Assembly (NCBI GenBank): GCA_934754415.1
Contig: CAKVIS010000015.1
Coordinates: 1-36,453, forward strand
Direction of reading: 5' to 3'
DNA length: 36,453 bases
DNA from: an uncultured Bulleidia sp.
Lineage (GTDB): Bacteria; Bacillota_I; Bacilli_A; Erysipelotrichales; Erysipelotrichaceae
This document shows positions 33,130-36,453 of the stretch, in pieces. The notes below the pieces were generated by a model, which was not told the DNA's origin, did no database searches, and was given only the letters and a program-made list of their open reading frames with translations. Numbering within the stretch: position 1 is the stretch's first letter; the number at the start of each line of letters is the position of its first letter. A program made the translations under genes and the position numbers.

Positions 33130-34428
33130 TTATAGTTCTTCACCTATCAGATTTTGTCCGCTTACTTTTGTAATTCTCACATGAGTAAAGCCACCCTGTT
33201 CATGATCTTTATCAGATCTGAAACGAATATTACCGTCTACATTATCCGGGGCAAACTCATAACTTCTTCCAATATACATACCTGTCAGAGGATCTTTGCT
33301 TTCAATCAGCACTTCATATTCTCTTCCAACTCTTTCCTGTAACAGAGTAATACCAATTTCCTGCTGCACTGCAAGTATTTCATTTTTTCTGCGTAATTTT
33401 TCTTCTTCAGAAACTGTTTCTTCCATCTCGTAGGCTGCGGTACCTTCTTCCTTGGAAAAAGTAAAAGCACCAAGTCTGTCGAATTTAACCTGAGAAATCA
33501 TGGAAAGTGTAGCTTCATGGTCTTCCAGTGTTTCACCAGGGAATCCTGTAATTAACGTAGTTCTCAGTATCGCATTTGGCATTCTTTCACGAATTTCACT
33601 GGTTAAATCCAGAATCTTCTGCCTGCTTGTTTTTCTTCTCATAAGATGCAGAATCTTATCAGAGCCATGCTGTGTAGGAATGTCAAAATACGGAACGATA
33701 TGCTTGGAATTCTGTATAGTTTCAATCAGACCATCCGGAATTTCATCAGGATACAAATACAGCATACGAATCCAGTGAATGCCTTCAATCTGATCCAGCT
33801 CTTTCAAAAGCTCCGTCAGATGTAACTGTCTGTCAAAATCAAATCCATACCTCGAACAATCCTGTGCTACCAGAGTAATTTCTTTTACTCCGATGGATGC
33901 AAGACGTTTAGCCTCCTCAAGCACCTGATCCATAGGAACAGAATGTAATCTCCCGCGAATACCTGGAATAGCACAGAAACTGCATCGGTTATCACAACCG
34001 TCAGATATCTGCAAATAAGCCATCCATGGTTTACCGGAAAGAACTCTATGTGAAAAGCCAAATCCGTTAACAATACGAACGCCTAAAACTTCCGACAGAA
34101 TCGTTCCCATATCTTTGTATTCATCAATGGAAATAAATCTGTCTACTTCCGGCATTTCCTCTTCCAGCTGAGGCTTATATCTTTTTGCAAGACAGCCCAT
34201 CACAATAAGTTTTTTCAAATTCTTCTGTTTCAGATCCGCTGTATTCAATATTGTTTCAATCGCTTCGGACTTTGCACTTTCTATAAAGCCACAGGTATTG
34301 ATGATGATTGCTTCAGCCTCTTCATAGGAGGTTGTAATCTCCTGATTCGAGAATTGCAACATCCCCAAAACATTCTCTGTATCTACAAGATTCTTGGCAC
34401 AGCCAAGAGATATCATTCCAATTTTCAT
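33130..34428 (-). CDS. rimO: Ribosomal protein S12 methylthiotransferase RimO
   Basis: A 432-residue radical-SAM enzyme that methylthiolates the conserved Asp of ribosomal protein S12. The UPF0004 domain starts GMISLGCAKNLVDTENVLG with the first Cys and has NTCGF and VMGCLAKRY for the second cluster; the radical SAM cluster is CDNRCSFCAIPGIRGR. A TRAM domain lies at the C-terminus. The SLGCAKN signature marks RimO rather than MiaB. Confidence 0.94.
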   Translation of the reverse strand: MKIGMISLGCAKNLVDTENVLGMLQFSNQEITTSYEEAEAIIINTCGFIESAKSEAIETILNTADLKQKNLKKLIVMGCLAKRYKPQLEEEMPEVDRFISIDEYKDMGTILSEVLGVRIVNGFGFSHRVLSGKPWMAYLQISDGCDNRCSFCAIPGIRGRLHSVPMDQVLEEAKRLASIGVKEITLVAQDCSRYGFDFDRQLHLTELLKELDQIEGIHWIRMLYLYPDEIPDGLIETIQNSKHIVPYFDIPTQHGSDKILHLMRRKTSRQKILDLTSEIRERMPNAILRTTLITGFPGETLEDHEATLSMISQVKFDRLGAFTFSKEEGTAAYEMEETVSEEEKLRRKNEILAVQQEIGITLLQERVGREYEVLIESKDPLTGMYIGRSYEFAPDNVDGNIRFRSDKDHEQGGFTHVRITKVSGQNLIGEEL

Positions 34429-34452
34429 TTTTATTACCCTTTTCTAAGCAAT

Positions 34453-34461
34453 ATTGTACCA
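34453..34461 (-). promoter_or_regulatory. Extended -10 promoter for rimO
   Basis: TGG-TACAAT on the minus strand, 24 bases before the rimO ATG and just after the pepC terminator. Confidence 0.45.
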
Positions 34462-34468
34462 CACACTC

Positions 34469-34499
34469 AAAAAAAAGAATCCCTGTAATAAGGATTCTT
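34469..34499 (-). terminator. Terminator of pepC
   Basis: AAGAATCC/GGATTCTT 8-bp stem (34475-34482 with 34492-34499, loop of nine) followed by a run of T on minus; it overlaps the pepC stop. Confidence 0.88.
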
Positions 34500-35826
34500 A
34501 ATCTGCCAGGGTTCCGAAAGGATCCCATGGAGCAACTTCTTTCGTTTCGGACTCCAGTGCCTTTAAAGCTTTATCAGAAAGATACTTCTTATGAATAGCA
34601 GCTACATACATATATTTATCAAACCATGTATCACTGGCAATAAAATATCCTTCATTGGCGATTTTATTCCCCCAGGAGTTTTCAATCTTCCATCTTGTAG
34701 GTTTACCATCCACAAGATTCACTCCAGTGAATACCATAGCATGGTTCATTGCTGACTGGCCATATTGCAGCATATCTGCTTTGGACATGTCCAGGTGCAT
34801 GTCAAAAGTTCCCTCGTAGTCAAATGCCTGATCATCCCACAGACCCTTTTCACGATCACCATCCTTACCACAATCACATCCAAACCAAACCAGTTCTCCT
34901 GCTTTCAGCTGAGCTATGATAGCTTCTTTAAAATCTTCCAGAGGTATATTCAGTAAGGAAATTGGTTCTCCGTCCACAACATTTCCAAGATATTTTACAG
35001 TGTATTTTGAGTAATATGGCTTATCCTGTGTAGGAGAATGAATCACATTTACATAGTCATGAAGATCCACTCCCAGCCATGTATGATAGAAATCCAGTGG
35101 TGTAATGTTATATTCTGCATGAGGTATGTCTTTTTCATCATAATATTCAAAAGTAAATGACTTAGGTGGCACACCAAAACAGGAAGTTAACAAAGAATAG
35201 ATTTCTTTCAATGTCTCTTCTTTATATGCAGGTATTTCCTCTTCTTTTCCCTGCGCTTTCAACTTTCTTGTATCAGCCACAAATTTCCTGAGTCTCAGAT
35301 TCAGAATAGAATTCATATTTCTTGTATGAGAAGACTGATATGTTTCAGGAAAAGCACTTTTAGGACAAAGACCATATTTTTTCACAATGGACACCAACAT
35401 GTTCCATTGACCACCATCTCCTACTGGTGACTGTAATAAGAAACGCATTACCTCACTGTCTGATGGAGAATCTATTTCTTTAAGAGTGCACTCCATAAAC
35501 CAGTTTGCTTTTTCAAGTTTGTCATAAAACGCAATGTAATTCTGAGATAATTCAAAATGTTTAATGGAATATTTTTTTGCAACCATTTCCCTCAGCACAT
35601 TCATCGCAGAAAAAATCCAACATCTTCCTGACTGTTCCTGAGAAACAGCAGCCTGAGTTTTATTATCCACGGAGAAGACATAAGGATTCGCACATTCCGC
35701 CTCAAAGCAACGTGAGATGGTAGAAATATCATTCTTTGTACATGCATTTCTTACCACACGTTTCTTGGAATCCTGCATTACATCCTCATGTAGAACATTC
35801 AGTATACTATCATTTATTGCCTGCAT
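34498..35826 (-). CDS. pepC: Aminopeptidase C (bleomycin hydrolase family)
   Basis: A 442-residue papain-like C1B aminopeptidase acting in the cytosol, usually as a hexamer. The catalytic Cys is in QSGRCWIFSAMN (near 68), the His in SAMNHAMVFTGVN, and the Asn in IENSWGNK. The start at 35826 is chosen because AAGAAGG is 7 bases upstream; an ATG two codons earlier stands too close to that site. Followed by a terminator. Confidence 0.94.
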   Translation of the reverse strand: MQAINDSILNVLHEDVMQDSKKRVVRNACTKNDISTISRCFEAECANPYVFSVDNKTQAAVSQEQSGRCWIFSAMNVLREMVAKKYSIKHFELSQNYIAFYDKLEKANWFMECTLKEIDSPSDSEVMRFLLQSPVGDGGQWNMLVSIVKKYGLCPKSAFPETYQSSHTRNMNSILNLRLRKFVADTRKLKAQGKEEEIPAYKEETLKEIYSLLTSCFGVPPKSFTFEYYDEKDIPHAEYNITPLDFYHTWLGVDLHDYVNVIHSPTQDKPYYSKYTVKYLGNVVDGEPISLLNIPLEDFKEAIIAQLKAGELVWFGCDCGKDGDREKGLWDDQAFDYEGTFDMHLDMSKADMLQYGQSAMNHAMVFTGVNLVDGKPTRWKIENSWGNKIANEGYFIASDTWFDKYMYVAAIHKKYLSDKALKALESETKEVAPWDPFGTLAD

Positions 35827-35927
35827 AACCATACCTTCTTTCTGTAATCAGTGTACTATCTTTTTCAGACAATTCTATGGAAATGCTCAAAAAAAAAGAA
35901 CCTTTTTCCAAAGATGCTTTTCTACTC

Positions 35928-35941
35928 AGTGCGGATAACAA
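35928..35941. repeat. attachment-site-like copy of the tRNA-Leu 3' end
   Basis: AGTGCGGATAACAA, identical to 36228-36241 at the tRNA-Leu 3' end, in the same orientation and exactly 300 bp away. The region beyond it, on minus, has a T-rich hairpin-like stretch (about 35884-35922) that could be the original tRNA terminator before integration. Confidence 0.75.
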
Positions 35942-35995
35942 AGCACTATATAAGCAAGTCCCTAAGTTTATCCTACTTTAGGGTTTTACTACATT

Positions 35996-36221
35996 CACGA
36001 CTTACGCCACATGACTGATTAACAATGGAGTAAATATAGTGGCTGTAAGTAAAAGATTGGGTCATTCTACTATAGATCAGACATTAAAAACTTACACGCA
36101 TCTCATGGCACAAAGTGACAGCGAAATGATGGAATGCATTAATGCAGCAAACACCGATAACTCAAACTATCTCACAGATGTCTCACGTAAAATAAAAAAC
36201 CCTTATTCAAGGGCTTTTTGA
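35996..36221 (+). pseudogene. Tyrosine recombinase (phage integrase) C-terminal remnant
   Basis: The catalytic end of a tyrosine integrase is readable: HDLRH (35996-36010) in one frame, then, after a deletion or frame change near 36011-36017, INNGVNIVAVSKRLGHST and QTLKTYTHLM in another frame, with the LGH and YTH catalytic pattern. Everything upstream of HDLRH is missing. It lies between two copies of the tRNA-Leu 3' end, the place where an integrase gene is expected. Confidence 0.85.
36193..36219. terminator. Bidirectional terminator between integrase remnant and tRNA-Leu
   Basis: CCCTT/AAGGG stem (36200-36204 with 36209-36213, loop of four) with T5 on the plus side and a T-run on the minus side. 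It ends the integrase remnant (plus) and now probably also the tRNA-Leu (minus). Confidence 0.75.
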
Positions 36222-36227
36222 TCGCTA

Positions 36228-36241
36228 AGTGCGGATAACAA
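36228..36241. repeat. attachment-site-like repeat at tRNA-Leu 3' end
   Basis: AGTGCGGATAACAA, covering the 3' acceptor arm and part of the T-arm of the tRNA gene; second copy at 35928-35941. Confidence 0.75.
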
Positions 36242-36311
36242 GACTCGAACTTGCACGATTCTCACCACTGACACCTGAAATCAGCGCGTCTACCAATTCC
36301 GCCATATCCGC
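36230..36311 (-). tRNA. tRNA-Leu (anticodon CAG)
   Basis: Cloverleaf by eye on minus: acceptor GCGGATA with TATCCGC, D-arm with AATTGGTAGACGC, anticodon arm CTGAT-TTCAGGT-GTCAG giving anticodon CAG (codon CUG), a long variable arm as in class II tRNAs, and T-arm GCAAG-TTCGAGT-CTTGT. Discriminator base A; CCA is not encoded. Its 3' end served as an integration site. Confidence 0.95.
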
Positions 36312-36323
36312 ATGTGCATTACT

Positions 36324-36352
36324 ATTCTAAACAATAAACACCAGAATGTCCA
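36324..36352 (-). promoter_or_regulatory. Promoter of tRNA-Leu
   Basis: -10 TAGAAT (36324-36329) and -35 TGGACA (36347-36352), spacing 17, 12 bases before the tRNA 5' end. Confidence 0.75.
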
Positions 36353-36408
36353 GAAAAAAAATTCTTAAAAAATCATATATTGTTACTATTCACCGATAAG
36401 TGAAAATA

Positions 36409-36453
36409 AAGAGAGCAGGCAAATGATTTAACAACATCAAGTCCTGCTCTCTT
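36409..36453 (-). terminator. Long hairpin at the window edge
   Basis: An 11-bp stem (36409-36419 with 36443-36453) with a 23-base loop that can form a small inner stem. On minus it is followed by TATTTT, so it may end a gene lying outside the window. Confidence 0.5.

Overview
The window is chromosomal core DNA from a low-GC Firmicute. The gene families and small-genome housekeeping style (fused SecDF, long HPF, a T-box in front of hisS-aspS, class B PBP with PASTA domains, several small proteins of a type common in Erysipelotrichia and Mollicutes) fit a gut-type Erysipelotrichia relative best. That placement is inference; no rRNA gene is present. Almost everything is on the minus strand; only tmcAL, a metallophosphatase, a small membrane protein and an integrase remnant are on plus.

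Reading the minus strand from right to left: (1) 36.45-35.8 kb has a tRNA-Leu(CAG) with its promoter, then a decayed integration footprint: a 14-bp copy of the tRNA 3' end lies exactly 300 bp away and the two copies flank a broken tyrosine-integrase tail. (2) 35.8-30.0 kb has pepC, rimO, a ROK sugar kinase, a DUF2779 nuclease-like protein and hpf, mostly separate units with their own hairpins. (3) 30.0-26.7 kb has a degenerate CPBP-like membrane protein on plus, then a minus operon of a small HTH-like protein, an acyl-carrier-like protein and ptsI. (4) 26.7-23.5 kb has moxR, DUF58 and a DUF4129-like membrane protein, overlapping by 4 bp each. (5) 23.5-19.0 kb has a PP2A-like phosphatase, yebC, tmcAL, an alpha/beta hydrolase, and the yceD-rpmF pair. 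(6) 18.9-13.9 kb is a dcw cluster (mraZ, rsmH, ftsL, PBP, mraY) preceded by a clear MraZ operator array and closed by a terminator. murD is missing from it. (7) 13.9-0.1 kb has a ComN-like gene, secDF, then an HAD phosphatase, a MurL-like epimerase and murD, followed by recJ, apt, rel, and a T-box-controlled hisS-aspS operon.

The most interesting item is the murL-murD pair set between secDF and recJ, a place where Bacillus-type genomes carry the same flanking genes without it. It suggests that this Firmicute can make the D-Glu of peptidoglycan by epimerising UDP-MurNAc-L-Ala-L-Glu instead of, or besides, using glutamate racemase. The neighbouring MurD has changes in two normally conserved motifs, which fits that idea but does not prove it. 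Other points worth a look are the ACP-like gene overlapping ptsI, the overlapping Asp/His specifier candidates of the T-box, and the MraZ boxes running into the mraZ start codon.
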